From Amphiura filiformis (Eukaryota > Echinodermata > Ophiuroidea > Amphilepidida > Amphiuridae): a stretch of 64,000 bases of DNA. This document shows positions 12,601 to 25,746 of this stretch, in pieces. Position numbers and translations under genes: made by a program. The notes under the pieces were generated by a model. The model made no database searches and was not told the origin of the DNA. It saw nothing but the letters and a program-made list of their open reading frames with translations. Position 1 is the first letter of the stretch, and each line of letters starts with the position of its first letter. The stretch is taken from contig NC_092644.1 of the NCBI RefSeq assembly GCF_039555335.1, positions 47,470,428-47,534,427 on the forward strand, in the 5' to 3' direction.

Positions 12601-13250
12601 AAGAAGATTCACTCAAAACTTTGACTCTATTATATAGTTCACTATAGAGGATATTTTGCTGCACACGAAACGTCGCAAGAAACAAATATATGACATATAC
12701 AAGGCTGCAAAATAAAATAACAAAAATGAACCTAAATACTTCATAAAAGTCTACAAAATATAGCAAATTATGTAATACAATAACTCACCGAGAGTTTTTC
12801 TCCTACTGGAAATGTCTCCTTTGAAACAAACCAGCTGCAGAGGTCCCTGTGCTTCATGTTTATGGGCATTAAAGACAAAAATGTATGTACATTTTAAAGA
12901 ATTAAACACTATAGCCCCGGTTCAAAGGATATTGTGGATCCTGAGATATGTGACAGAATCTGTGAAATAATACTTTTGACAATATTTAGGTTGACTCCAA
13001 AATCCAGTGTGCCAAAAACAATTTTAGCCATTGCCATTGTTTGAAGTTTGTGTTGTCGAATATGTACCAATATTGTTAATTGGTGAAAAATTACATTTTA
13101 AATTGGGAAAGTATTTAAAAGTTGTCTGTTAGGACCACAATAAAGAACTGTTGCTATTATTGTTCTAACATTTTTAATCCTTTGAGCATGTACGAGTATG
13201 CAGATGTCATTTACTAAAATGCTATCTACTGATCACTCAATCATTCACCT

Positions 13251-13361
<111 letters not shown>

Positions 13362-13952
13362 GCCGTTGACTGGCATTGTTGATTAAGATTTGTGGATAGT
13401 TCGAGACGTTCTGGATTTACATTCATGATCATTTATTGACAAAATAATGCATACAATTACAGTATTTTAAATATTGTCTTTTACGGGACCCGGTTACATG
13501 ATGAGTCAAAAAGTGCAATAAGGCAAATATGCCATAATTAGTATAGAACCAAGTTGAAATGTTCAGTCGTAGAAATTTTATGTGAATGCTATGTTCAATA
13601 GTCATTATGTGTGAAAAAATTAAGTGATTGTTACCTTGTTACCTCGACACTCACTTTCAACGTTTTTCGACGAGGCATCTACATTTGGAATGAGAACACA
13701 CACTAAACGTAATTCAAATCTGATTTTTTTGCTTTCTTTTACATCATGTTTATATTCAAATAAAGAGTCTCATAATACTTCATATCCCTCAAAAATAATT
13801 CAGTTTCAGATTCTCTATGCCCTAGCTAATTTACTGAAATTACTAGCTAACTCCATTTCAATTCAACACCAAAATCAAAAGTAGAAATTTTAACGATTTA
13901 ATTGTGCCTGTTATATTGTGTGCTTTATTGATTGGCCCGTGGTGCTTGTGTG

Positions 13953-13958
13953 TATATA
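13953..13958 (+). promoter_or_regulatory. TATA-box candidate
   Basis: TATATA in the context tgtatatagacgaatccaac, about 118 bases before the first-exon ATG. The box and the following gacgaatccaacgagccaag are kept in copy 3 (35543-35570), while sequence further upstream is not recognisably shared. Confidence 0.4.
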
Positions 13959-14075
13959 GACGAATCCAACGAGCCAAGTGATGGTCAGAATTCAGACGGC
14001 CATTACTGGGTCCCGTCTGCACCAAACTGGTGTTGTTGCTGACTAATTGGGTGGATTAAATCCGCTTAAAAATCG

Positions 14076-14187
14076 ATGTTGAATTGTATTATGTTGTTAA
14101 CTTTCATCATTCTTTTGTCTACGTGTAACACGGGTGATGGAATGCAGTTTAATATCCCCGCCAAGGCCACATCACTTCAAATTTTAG
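14076..14187 (+). CDS. Possible first exon of a secreted peptide, with signal peptide
   Basis: The open frame begins MLNCIMLLTFIILLSTCNTG, a convincing signal peptide with a hydrophobic core and a small-residue end. About 17 further residues (DGMQFNIPAKATSLQIL) follow to a splice-donor-like AG|GTGGGA at 14188. Copy 3 has the better donor AG|GTGAGA at the same place. The frame stays open past the donor to 14360, so a single-exon 94-residue product is an alternative. A TATA-like motif lies about 118 bases upstream. I do not recognise the family and see no later exons. Copy 3 has a stop in codon 8, and copy 2 lacks the region, so this is the only intact version here. Evidence is structural only; it may be a fossil. 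Confidence 0.4.
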
Positions 14188-16892
14188 GTGGGACAGACCT
14201 AAGGGGGGACCCATCTATGGCTGCCATTGAGGTGAATGAATGCGTAAAAATGGATTCGTCTATGCACAACAATGTGGTATCATTGAAACTCGTTAAAATT
14301 ACAACCTTTGATTTTGTGGTTCAATTCTTGTTCGATTTTCACGAACAGGCTGTCAAATGAGAAAGCAAAGTCCAATTAACAAAATATATATTTCAGAATA
14401 ATTCAAAATTATCAGGTTGCTGAACAGCAAGGATGTCTATAACTGACGAGTTTCTTTTTGTGCCTGGTGTAGTCTTTATCTATATTGTATACTGTGTGTT
14501 TTAATTCATAATGCAGGCCCCTCGTGGACAAAAACTGAAAGTGAGTGTCGCAGTATAAATACTCATATAAATAAAATGGTAGAGCTGATCCACTTAATTT
14601 TTTCACAAAATATGGCTTCTTTGCTTCATTGCACTTTTTTGACTGACCCTTTATCAACATTTTGATTCCTAAAAAGCCGATCTTTAAAAATGTTTAAAAG
14701 TCTTTAATTCCGTAATGTGCGGAAGTCATAAAACGAGGTTACTTGTGAAAGTGATAGAAGACACTTGAGGGCATCGCAGGCTTTTCAGGGTATCTTAACA
14801 CATTTAATTCCTGTTTGTGTTGTTTATGTGTCAAATATGCGGTATCATGGTTATAAAAGTTAAGATCCAACATGCCTATGTCTATGACAAGCTTGATCCG
14901 ATTATAATCATTCTGGCGAATGAATTGGGTTGTATTTGGGGGTTCAGGAAGCAACGATCCATTTCATTGGTCAGTAATTAACAGCTCATCGCCAGTTTCT
15001 GAATTATGAAGTCAGTTTGAGGAAAAGAACCTCAACATTAAGCAATAATAAAAATATGAATGTAACTTTGCCCTACATTTCAAAGGTATGTAATGAATGT
15101 AATTTAAAAGAGACGGAATAATAGATCTTACGATCAGTCTGGCTATGTATTCAGAATACTAGAGCACAACCCCTTGTTCTCCAATAAATATAGTTGAAAG
15201 AATGATAAAAGGGAATAAACATGGATAAGGCGCGATTTTACTATAGTCATTTCCTGCAGAGTAAATAGTTATGCAAAACTATATAATCACTTAGTCCCCT
15301 ACCGTATGCACACACGCACCCATCAATTCTCCCAAAGGCCACATACGACTGTTAATATAAATAATTTAGCTCCGTCCCAGAACTTGGTAAGAGATAACTA
15401 ATGCAGAATCAATTTATTATGATTAATGGTATAAATTATGGAAGTAACAAGCCATGGTAACAATACATAGATTTTGTTTTTTGTTTTGAATTGAAAGTAA
15501 TGCCAACGGTATCTGTCGCGAATGTAGTACATTGTTCCATTTATACATAGATTTATCAAAAGCATTAAGATATTTGAAAGCAACTCGACATTATACATTT
15601 ACAATAGCGATATCCGTCTATTTGTGTGGGAACAAAGCTATGCCTTCACTACTACACGTTTTTTGAAATTTTAAAGTTTGATAATTTGCTCACATTTTAT
15701 CTTAAGCACACGACTTGTGAGAAAAGATAAATACATAGATATCTGTATTTTATCATGTTGATCACCGTTGGAAAAGCTTCGTTTTGCCAATTAAACTGTT
15801 GCGGATGGGAGCAATTATATTCCCCTATCTCAAAATGATGAAAAAATAGCTTCTGTTGATAGCTTCTTATTCTTATTTTAGATTGAATGAAGACAGCTGA
15901 CAGCTACAGTAAAAATTAGCCTCATTTGTGAATATAATTTAGTTGGAACAACAAATGTGAGAATTGCACATGTTTGCGAATATCATTGAGAGAGCGCTGT
16001 ATGAGAATGACGCATTTGGGACAATGGAACCACTTTGCACGCGACCAATGGTTTCCGCAACAATGCTGACTTTTGCTGATACTTGAATTACACTTATCCA
16101 TATTTCATCTGGCCTTTAGGAATTGACGTTATTGTTGCCTGCATCCATCAGCGTATTATTATATTGATTGTAATAATTTACAAATACTTCTATTTGAAAT
16201 GATATTGGCGCTACCTGTTGGGCCACAACTGAATTGAACCATGGGAATGAAAACACAAAAGGCTAACTAGATTTAATTTGAAAAGATATATAACAAAGTA
16301 ACAAACAATAAAAGAAATCTCCCATTTGAGAAGTAAACCGTAATGGAAATAAAAATGAAGATAAAATACGCACAATAAAATCTTTTTATTGGTTAAATTT
16401 ATATTTATTTAAGTTCTATGTACACATGTACAATACATTCTTGGTGTCGGCAAGAGCGTATTTTGTTTCCTTCACTTTATTTACATTAGCATTCCCAAAT
16501 TAGGACACCCTTTTAGTAGTAGTTTCAATCGGTTTTAATTCCCAAACCGAATATATTTTCTGTGAAGTTAGAAAAGCAAGTGTGAATTGAAAGAGACACT
16601 TTGATACGCGCTAAATTGCAGAAAATGCTTAAGATATCACACTCCTTTGATCTTCTTTACACTCGGTGTACGACAGGAAATTTACACACCCACGCTTACC
16701 ATAATTAACTTGGAATATTGAAAATCAAGAAAATGGTGATTAGAGGAAATAAATTAGCTGATAAACTGATGTTGCTGAAATTATTTCACTGGTTTCTACA
16801 GCAGGTCATTAGTTACCCCTTGTGATGACGCAACAAGGACAAAGATGCTGTCTTGTAAATATCATGGAACTCATTAGAAACTCGTGATTACA

Positions 16893-17317
16893 GGGAGGGC
16901 GAGTTAGCGCAGCGGTAGTTCCCTCGCTTTGCACCACTGAGGTCCCGGGTTCAAGTCCCGGCGCGGCCAAAGGACTCATGTGCACTTGGTTTATCCCGAT
17001 TACATGCTTGCTCTCGCAGGTTTTCTCCGGGATCTCCGGTTTCCTCCTGCTTTCAAAAAATCGGTGATTAGTTGTTTGGTTATCAAAAACTTCCTTCACC
17101 CAATGGAATTTGGGGAGCTGCACAGATAAATGGTGGATGTTACAATCTAAGTGCTGATAGGTTTGCGCTATTCTGGCTGCACAATGCCTAGTTGATCCGA
17201 TCTGATTGTGATTATTCACCATGGCAGCGAAATTACAGCGCTTTGAACACTCCGTGATCTGTGGTAAGGCGCTATACAAAATATACTGAAGTTTATTTTA
17301 TTTTATTTTATTTTTTA
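16893..17317 (+). mobile_element. tRNA-derived SINE
   Basis: Begins with a tRNA-like head. An A box TAGCGCAGCGG (about 16905) and a B box GGTTCAAGTCC (about 16948) both fit the pol III consensus, and the head ends in a T-arm-like cccgggttcaagtcccgg. A body of about 300 bases ends in gtaaggcgctatacaaaata and a (TTTTA)n tail. Copies 1 (about 8085) and 3 (about 30690) lack it, so the insertion is specific to copy 2. A target duplication is not obvious. The 3' end resembles the LINE tails at 5280 and 45755. The long minus-strand ORF across it is a shadow. Confidence 0.85.
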
Positions 17318-19317
17318 TAATCATCTTATTTTATAAGTTATTTCAGATTTTATGACAGCGAATTCCTCTGTTCCCTTTCTTGTCATATTGTTCCCTCTCT
17401 TACATTGTTCCCTTCTCTTATATATGCACTGTTTTCTCTCTTGCAAACATATATTACATGTCGTTCCAATCATTTATCGTTCAGAATAAAACACACGACC
17501 CCTAAATTGGAATGGCTCAAGCTTGCTGCTATTATTTCACTTCAAGTATATATATTGCTCATTAGCATGACAGGAATCCGTCCGTGCAACTAAAAACCCA
17601 AATGATTATCTATGGGAATATTGACTATCAGATCACTTTCATGTTAGCTGTTAGAGTTTGCCAGCATTACCGAAGGTAGTGTGAAAAAAGACTAAATACA
17701 TTGGAATAACAATGAAGAAAAACTGCATAAAACATGCTGTGCTTATGAGGTGCATCTGACAAGATTCAATAAGAAAATCCACATTTTCGGTGGAAACAGA
17801 AGTACTTAAAGATATACGCGACCCACTAAAACACACTCTATTGGCCATTTAACCAAAACCGGACATGAAACCGCAAAATTAAAATTACCGGCATCTATCT
17901 CGTTGACTCTTGCTGATGCACCTTTCAGTCCCAAATGAATTAATGGTTTTTAAATAAGCGAAGTCGAAATAAAAACCAAATTGTCAATGGGGAGAAAATT
18001 TTTTGGCCAGGCGTATAAATGGGTTTTTTACCCTTGTGTATAATATGGGTTAGGCCGTTCACCCACTTGGAGTTATGCACATCAGTGATTTCAGATATGC
18101 GTTCACCCATGTTAAAACAGGTGCATGGACAATGCAAGCATAATGGTTTTGTTAAAGGTCTTTGTTGTTGCTATGATACAACCAATCACTTGGCATAATG
18201 TAGCTGGTCAAATGCAAATGGGCTTTTGACTCACATCATGTTTTATCATCGAGAGATCAACGTCTACTGAAAAAGGTTAAAGCATCTATGGTTAAATAGC
18301 TGCATGTCAATATAAAACAGTGACATGTTAATGCTTGCATTCGCTCTATGGCAATGTATAGCAATCTACCAACAGGATAAACAAAATGGCAACAGTAAAA
18401 CAATCAGGGTGTGATTGTAACATAGATTGTGATTGTGCAGGACGGTGCGTCATCATGGTGGAATCTTTGTCTTTCGGCGGTATGGAAGGGACAATGTACT
18501 TGAGTAGGCAAGTTATGATTAATCTGTTAATTATACGATGAAATAATAATGATAATAATAATTAACAGAAATAGCACTAACGAGGATCAATATGAAGGAC
18601 AGCGATTAATTAATTTAATACATGTAGCGAAAAGATTGCGCAACTATACGTTAAATGTAAATGTAAGCCTACATGCATAGGCCTACACATATAACATCTA
18701 TAAGCCCCGCTATAAGCAGTGCCAAGAAATGAGTGTGTAAGGCATAAGATAAGGTGTGGTTTAAAAACATTAAATAGTGCCAGCGTGGGCATTTCAGTGA
18801 TCGAATAATTATGAACAATGCAGTTAAATAGATTAAGTTCAAACATGCTAAATACACATGAGCACAGTCATGGTAAGGTAAGGCGGAGGGCAAGTAGTAT
18901 GACCTATGGTACCTTTCGAAGTACTGTGGGATCCAAATTATTATACAAATGCACGTACGTAAAACCAAAATCCCACAAGTTCGAATTAATAGCTATTAAT
19001 GACGCTTCAGTTTGACATGGTTTCTTCAAAAAATCATAGGCCTAAACATGAATATTACAGGATCTAATAGTAGTAGGCTAGTAATTATGGTAGGCAATAA
19101 GTACAAGGATAACCAGCGGGGAACAATATTAATTAAGCAACAAATGGTAGGGTCAAGGAGGTGACACTAAATTCATGGTTCTATTACTAATGAAAAACAG
19201 AATAAGGAGAAAGAAAAACTATTGTTTATCAAGAGAGATAGACCAGCTCTATATAATGGCAGAGTCTGGATCTTATCAAGTAAATGAAGGGAAAACAATC
19301 TGGCAAATAGGGACGGT

Positions 19318-19700
19318 CACTTAAGTCACAAATAAGGAAAATGGAAGTATAAGTAATAGGCCTAGTATAAATATAAAAAATAATAAGCAGATACAGTAAT
19401 AGCAAAATGAAACCCCAATTGTAAGGGTAATGATAGATATAATATAGATATGCAGTAAAATATAAAAACGGGAAGTAAAGAAGGCCAACAAGAAAAAATA
19501 TCTTATTTTCTGGAGGTAAACAAATAGGGATGGTCACTTAGGTCACAAATAAGGAAATGAAGTATAAGTATTACTGTATAAATATAAAATTAATATGCAT
19601 ACCAGATACAGTAATAGCATCTAGTAGATTAAAATGAAACACATTTTGTAAGGGTAATGATAGATATAATATAGATATGCAGTAAAATATATCAATAGTC
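19318..19700. repeat. Tandem duplication of about 185-200 bp
   Basis: Two adjacent units share ggtcacttaggtcacaaata (first unit with one change) and aagggtaatgatagatataa, with indels. Inside the interior of element 1. Confidence 0.8.
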
Positions 19701-19959
19701 CTTCAAAAACATAAATTAGTAACAAGGTAGAAATGACCGATTAGTGGATCTGCATTATACAATTTAATATAACTATATCAAAGAATACATACAGGTAATA
19801 TAGTGCAAGAAAAAAAAAAAATAAAAAATAAAAAAAAAAAATAAAATGGAATTGAGTATATTAGGCCTTAGGCCTAATATCAAAAAATTATAAATTACAT
19901 GCGTTTAAGAGTAGACGAGGTATTGTTGGTCGAAGCAACCTAAAAATCGATTCTCATTA

Positions 19960-20260
19960 TCTAGATCAATATATTATTGAAAATTAACACCTTGATGTCT
20001 TGCAAAAGTTCATTCTACAAATCGTATACTTTGCAAACTTGCTTAATTTATTGTTGTTTAATGAGTTATGTACGTTTTACAAAAGTGTTGTTGTTTCAGC
20101 CCTCTTTACAACATAACTCAAGAGCCGCAGCACCTATAAAAGTATATCTGTGATATTTTTGTTCGTCTACACGCTCGCTATGAATTGAGCAACGCAGTTT
20201 TTGCTAAAGCTCACTACCATTCGTAAGATGCTGTGAACTACCAAATCACAACAGTTTAAA
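19960..20260. repeat. Diverged module, first copy (second at 21565-21880)
   Basis: The module recurs at 21565-21880 with about three quarters identity by eye. Shared features are tacaaaagtgttgttgtttcagc (21710: tacaaaagtgttgtttcagc), ttacaacataa, ctgtgatatt and gtgaactaccaaatc. A splice-acceptor-like pyrimidine tract plus CAG is kept in both. No protein is conserved; the second copy is open over 21658-21933, the first is not. Confidence 0.6.
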
Positions 20261-20279
20261 AAAAAAAAATTAATAACCT

Positions 20280-20790
20280 TAAAGAGATTCTTTTGGGTGG
20301 TTGTCAATTAATACGAGTTATATTATTGAATTCGTGCATTCGCACAACTCCACCGTTGGTTTAGGACGTTTGTAGTGCAAGTATCGGGTAAAGCGCGAGA
20401 GGCTTGGTTAAAAAGAATGATAAAAACAAAAATTGTCTGGTACAATTGTAAAATTTGAGAACCCTTAAATGATCATTACAGTGTGTAGCAAATACCCTGG
20501 CTGATAATATGGAACGTAAGCATATCAAAATATTGTAGTGGGCATGTATTGAAAGAAATTCTTTCCGGTGGTTGTCAATTTAATACCAGTTATACTCCAT
20601 CGATGGTTAGGACGTTTGGAGTGCAAGAACGAGAGGCCTAGTTAAAAGAATGGAAAAAAAAAAACGGACTTGTGCAAATGTAAAATCTTAGAACCCTTAT
20701 GCTTATTACAGGGTTAGCAAAAGCTAGCAAATACCTTAGGTACTGGCTAATAGTGCGGAACATAGGCATATTCGTATATATTTTTGAGTA
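20280..20790. repeat. Tandem duplication of about 270 bp
   Basis: Units at about 20280-20540 and 20558-20790 share ggtggttgtcaatt, taggacgtttg, agtgcaag and agaacccttа-type stretches with many indels. They lie between the two diverged modules of element 1. Confidence 0.65.
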
Positions 20791-23598
20791 TAGGCCTACA
20801 CTAAAAAGCCGAACTATTATGTATATAGGCATTCATGTTTATAGGTGGTATTATAAAGTATGCGGACACATCAAATATGGTTAAGAGGTATATGTATGTA
20901 GGCAACGGGCAAGGAATACATGATTATACAAAGTAGAGGAGAAAGTAGGGGAGCAGTTATATGAGGAAGCCACTAATTGCATAGTGCGTTGTGATGTTAG
21001 CCACCACTTTCATTATAGTTAAACAACTAATGTAGTAAGAGAACAAAACAAGCCTAAGTTGAAAGGGCAAAGGTCACGTTTGCGAATTCACATGCATACA
21101 ATGAGCTACAATGTCAAACAATTTTATAACAAATAGGCGTTTTAAAAATAAAAACAAAGGAGTAGGCCTATAGTTACAATTTACAGACGTCTATAAAAGA
21201 AACATGGCAGAACAGACACCAACAGACAAATCATATCTGCATATCATAAAACAGTAGTATAAGACATACAGTGTATAGCATCAGTTGTCTCTTGCTGTGT
21301 ATTTTTGTTTCATTTCAGAAATTCATAGTGTTGAAGTTGTGGAATTAGCATAGGCCACTTGCGAACATTACGAACATGAACAATATCGTGTGGGGCATGG
21401 CAAAATGTGTAGCGGACATCATGCATGGTATAAAGTTCAGTCTACAACAAGCGACAATTGGCGGTACTTCACAAGGCGAAGTTCCTGAGCTCATGGAAAT
21501 TAAAAACAAATTCACGCAGGAACGTGTGGACATGCATGAACACCTGGATATATATCAATTCGTTATCTAAATCAATATATCATGGAAAAATAAAACGTTG
21601 ATGTTTTGCCAAGTTAATTCTACAAATCATATACCGTGAAAATGTCAGCTTGAAAACGTGTTGGATTATTGTATTGTTGTTAAGGAGTTGGTACCTCCAC
21701 ACGTCTTACAAAAGTGTTGTTTCAGCGTTCGTTACAACATAATTCAAGAACCACATGACCTATGTGCATCTGTGATATTTAAATTCTTCTACACACTTGC
21801 TATGAAAGAAAGAAGGCAATTTCGGCAAAAGCTCACCACCAATTGCAAGCTAGGTGCCGTGAACTACCAAATCGCAAGGACCGGATGTGCGAACGTTTCT
21901 CACATGTGCAGGAATTATTACGTGTTTAGGTGAACGATGTTGTAAACCAGAGAAAACCGTTAAAATCGATGCACAGTCGATTACAATATTAATAGTCGCA
22001 TCACCGCATCATCAACATATTTGTCAGGGGTGTGACAGCATGGAATTGGCATTTGATGAAAGCTCAGATGAAAACAAAAACCAATGCAAGTAGTTTGTAG
22101 TCACAAAACAAAGTCAAGCAAACTTTATTTGGAAACGGCATGATCATCACTAGAGTTAAACAATAAACAAAAAAGGACAATGAACTACAAGTATACAGTA
22201 CAGGATTAAGCAGTCTAAGATACATTTAATTTGGTTTCCTTGGGGACACAAATTGAAATTTAATTCCTGAAATGCATAATAAAGCAAGTAGGTAACATAA
22301 TTGATATAACACTCTGGCTATGAACCTCACAGTTGGCAAAGGCGAAATGATAAAACAAGTTCATAAAAGAAAAATTGTATATAGACCCGGTATGAAAATC
22401 CTTTGTAAATATTGAAACGATACACGCTGCAATTGGAAGGTTTTCCTGCTTTTATCCCACGAAGGTTTTGATTAGGTTTTTCTACGTTCCAATTGCATCT
22501 ATTCGGTATCAGTGACAGTATGAAATCCAAATGATTGATATGGGAATTTGTGTTTGATATGTATGATTCAAAATATGTGTTCATTTTATTCAACATTTAT
22601 TTGAAAACCGTTACATGTAAGAAATAAAATATACGGTAAAGCATTTAGCCACTTCAATGCTTAAAATCAGTTCTCGAGGTGCTAATCGCTTAACCCAAAA
22701 GTAATTTGTGTAATTACGTTGGCCAATCTTGTGCCACTCTAAAATCACAATCATCAACTCAAGCTCCACAAGTGAAATAATTCTTTATCCTATAAAGCCG
22801 AGTAGCGCCAGCTAACTTCATGCTACATGTTCCATGTTGCATCCAGGAGCATTGAATCATTGAAAATTGAAAAAAAAGGGGCGGGTGTTAAGCAAGTTCC
22901 TTTTGAAATGAAGGAACTTGTTTGGCAGTTATTTTTCGGCTTTCAATGATATTCTGCATTAATTATATGCATTTATGACAAATCATGGCAAATGACATGG
23001 TCATTATTTGAAATCGAATATATTTTCAATAGTAACTACATGTAACCTTTAATACATGTGTGTAAGTATGGAATTGGGTGTTATAAAATACACACGATAA
23101 GAATTCCAAATGGGATGGCCTTTCAATTTTTAAATTGAAATTAAAATGCGCGTGATTGTTTTGTCTGCGTTTTGGGATCTTTTTGGGCTCAATTACAGCG
23201 CTGATTATGTTTGTCACGGCTTATAGGCTTTTACTCCATAGGATATTGGTGCCAATTAGCGCAGATTATGTTCATGTTGCGTCAGGTTGGGTACTTTCCA
23301 TGGAGTGGGAAATATGGTGCCAAGTAGTGCGGATTATGTATGTGATACATTATGTAAGAATCAAATATTCTATATATGAATGATAATAACGTCATAAAGA
23401 AATAATGTGCCTTTAAATATGCGCAGATTATGGTATTGTCTGGTGTAGAGGCAGTTTTCTTTGGTATGAGATACTTAAGAAATCCCATAGAGGATATTCG
23501 TTATAAATAAACCAAATGATCTCTCGGTTGGTATAGAACATGACCACCACAAAATGTTGTTGTCTCCCATGTTTGTTTTTGAGTTCAATGACAATTAA

Positions 23599-25746
23599 TG
23601 GTTTTTAAATAAGCGAAGTCGAAATAAAACCAAATTGTCAATGGGGAGAAAATTTTTTGGCCAGGCGTATAAATGGGTTTTTTACCCTTGTGTATAATAT
23701 GGGTTAGGCCGTTCACCCACTTGGAGTTATGCACATCAGTGATTTCAGATATGCGTTCACCCATGTTAAAACAGGTGCATGGACAATGCAAGCATAATGG
23801 TTTTGTTAAAGGTCTTTGTTGTTGCTATGATACAACCAATCACTTGGCATAATGTAGCTGGTCAAATGCAAATGGGTTTTGACTCACATCATGTTTTATC
23901 ATCGAGAGATCAACGTCTACTGAAAAACCCACCCTCCACGCCCAATAAATGTATATGTTAAGTGAAAGTAAAGTAACAGTGAGTCATGTATAAGTTTACA
24001 TGTTTTAGCGGAAAGTAAGTAAGAATAATCAATTGGTTTTAAGTTTTACGTAACTTTGAAAACATGTTTAATGCTAAATTATGCGGTCAAATTAACACGA
24101 GCATTAAATGTTTTATCAGAGCGTTAAACGTTTTCAAGGTAATCATTTGAAACAGGAATATCATAATAAATGTCAAATGTTCACTTCGAATTCATGCATA
24201 ACAATATAAGAATTGAAGTAAATATAATCAAGCCTTGCAGGCTTAATTGAAGTTCATTTAATGGCTTAACATGATTAATAAAACAGGTTTATCATAACAA
24301 GTGGGGACACGGATAAGATAATAACTCGCAAGTCAGCAAGTGATTATAATTGTGAATTCAAGTTTAAGTCTAAAAGCTTTCATTTGTATATACAGAAATA
24401 TCACAATAAATGTCAAAATGTTCACAATATGAGGTAACTTCGAATTCATGCATAACATAAGAATTGAAGTAAATATTATCAAGCCTTTGCAGGCTTAATT
24501 GAAATCATTTAAATGGCTTATGTTTAATAAAACATGTTTATCATAACAAGTGGGGACACAGATAAGATAATAAATCGCAAGTCAGCAAGTGATTATAATT
24601 TTGTATTCAAGTTCAAGTCTAAAAGCTTTCAATTGTATATACTTGAGCCTTAAACACTGCATAGAGCAGTTGTGTTAAACTAAGATGTCTCCCAGCGCAA
24701 AACACTGGAGAAAAATGGTTCACAAGGGAAATGAGAACCAGCTGTATAGAAATAAAGTAATAAGTCAACAAGTTCAAAATAAGTTTGATATGACTTTGAA
24801 TTCATAGCAAATTCTGAAGTCTGAAAATATGTAAGCTAAATAATTCCACAAAAAAGAATGTTTCTGTCGGCGTCAAGTAGGCACTTTATCATAAAATCAA
24901 AAAGTAGCCAAAGTTAAAGAAAAAGCACTTTACCACTGTTTACCATGTTTACGGCATAATCAAAAAACAAAACAAGTCAAAAATGGTTGTTGAAGTTAAA
25001 GACATAAGCCTGGTACATGTATGTCAACAGTTTCCTAGTCATTGTGGTAAATAAATACATGAAAAGACGCATACGTGCAGTTATTTTTCGGCTTTCAATG
25101 ATATTCTGCATTAATTATATGCATTTATGACAAATCATGGCAAATGACATGGTCATTATTTGAAATCGAATATATTTTCAATAGTAACTACATGTAACCT
25201 TTAATACATGTGTGTAAGTATGGAATTGGGTGTTATAAAATACACACGATAAGAATTCCAAATGGGATGGCCTTTCAATTTTTAAATTGAAATTAAAATG
25301 CGCGTGATTGTTTTGTCTGCGTTTTGGGATCTTTTTGGGCTCAATTACATCGCGGATTATGTTTGTCACGGCTTATAGGCTTTTACTCCATAGGATATTG
25401 GTGCCAATTAGCGCAGATTATGTTCATGTTGCGTCAGGTTGGGTACTTTCCATGGAGTGGGAAATATGGTGCCAAGTAGTGCGGATTATGTATGTGATAC
25501 ATTATGTAAGAATCAAATATTCTATATATGAATGATAATAACGTCATAAAGAAATAATGTGCCTTTAAATATGCGCAGATTATGGTATTGTCTGGTGTAG
25601 AGGCAGTTTTCTTTGGTATGAGATACTTAAGAAATCCCATAGAGGATATTCGTTATAAATAAACCAAATGATCTCTCGGTTGGTATAGAACATGACCACC
25701 ACAAAATGTTGTTGTCTCCCATGTTTGTTTTTTGAGTTCAATGACA
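23599..25746. mobile_element. Element 2 of the tandem pair with shared ends (2.15 kb)
   Basis: Its first about 329 bases match the start of element 1 with one or two single-base indels. Its last 670 (25077-25746) match the end of element 1 with two substitutions and a one-base indel. The interior (about 23928-25076) is unrelated to that of element 1 and has a 243-bp tandem duplication but no protein domain. ATTAA flanks both sides. Near-identity at both ends with different middles points to two recently moved members of one non-autonomous family, or replacement of an interior after tandem duplication. Confidence 0.7.
24150..24640. repeat. Tandem duplication of about 243 bp
   Basis: Two units share cttcgaattcatgcataaca, caggcttaattgaa, ttatcataacaagtggggac and agtctaaaagctttca. 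Only small differences separate them, so the duplication is fairly recent. Confidence 0.85.

Larger units (their letters stand above)
17944..23593. mobile_element. Element 1 of a tandem pair with shared ends (5.65 kb)
   Basis: Starts TGGTTTTTAAATAAGCGAAG and ends GAGTTCAATGACA. ATTAA stands before it (17939-17943), between it and element 2 (23594-23598) and after element 2 (25747-25751); copies 1 and 3 show the site without either element. Its first about 331 bases (17944-18274) and last 669 (22925-23593) are nearly identical to the ends of element 2, while 18275-22924 is unrelated to element 2. The interior has no recognisable protein domain, only diverged tandem modules. TG...CA ends with a 5-bp duplication recall LTR elements, but the two ends are not repeats of each other. 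TTAA-targeting transposons are another reading, though I find no terminal inverted repeats. Confidence 0.7.

Noticed and set aside
16809-17279. 156-residue minus-strand ORF
   Set aside because: Antisense shadow across the tRNA-derived SINE.
18610-19537. Several 60-100-residue tyrosine/leucine-rich ORFs
   Set aside because: They arise in AT-rich tandem modules; hydrophobicity follows from T-rich codons and none is maintained in the module copies.
17944-25746. Ordinary LTR retrotransposon
   Set aside because: The TG...CA ends and 5-bp ATTAA fit, but left and right ends of each element are different sequences and no gag-pol was found.
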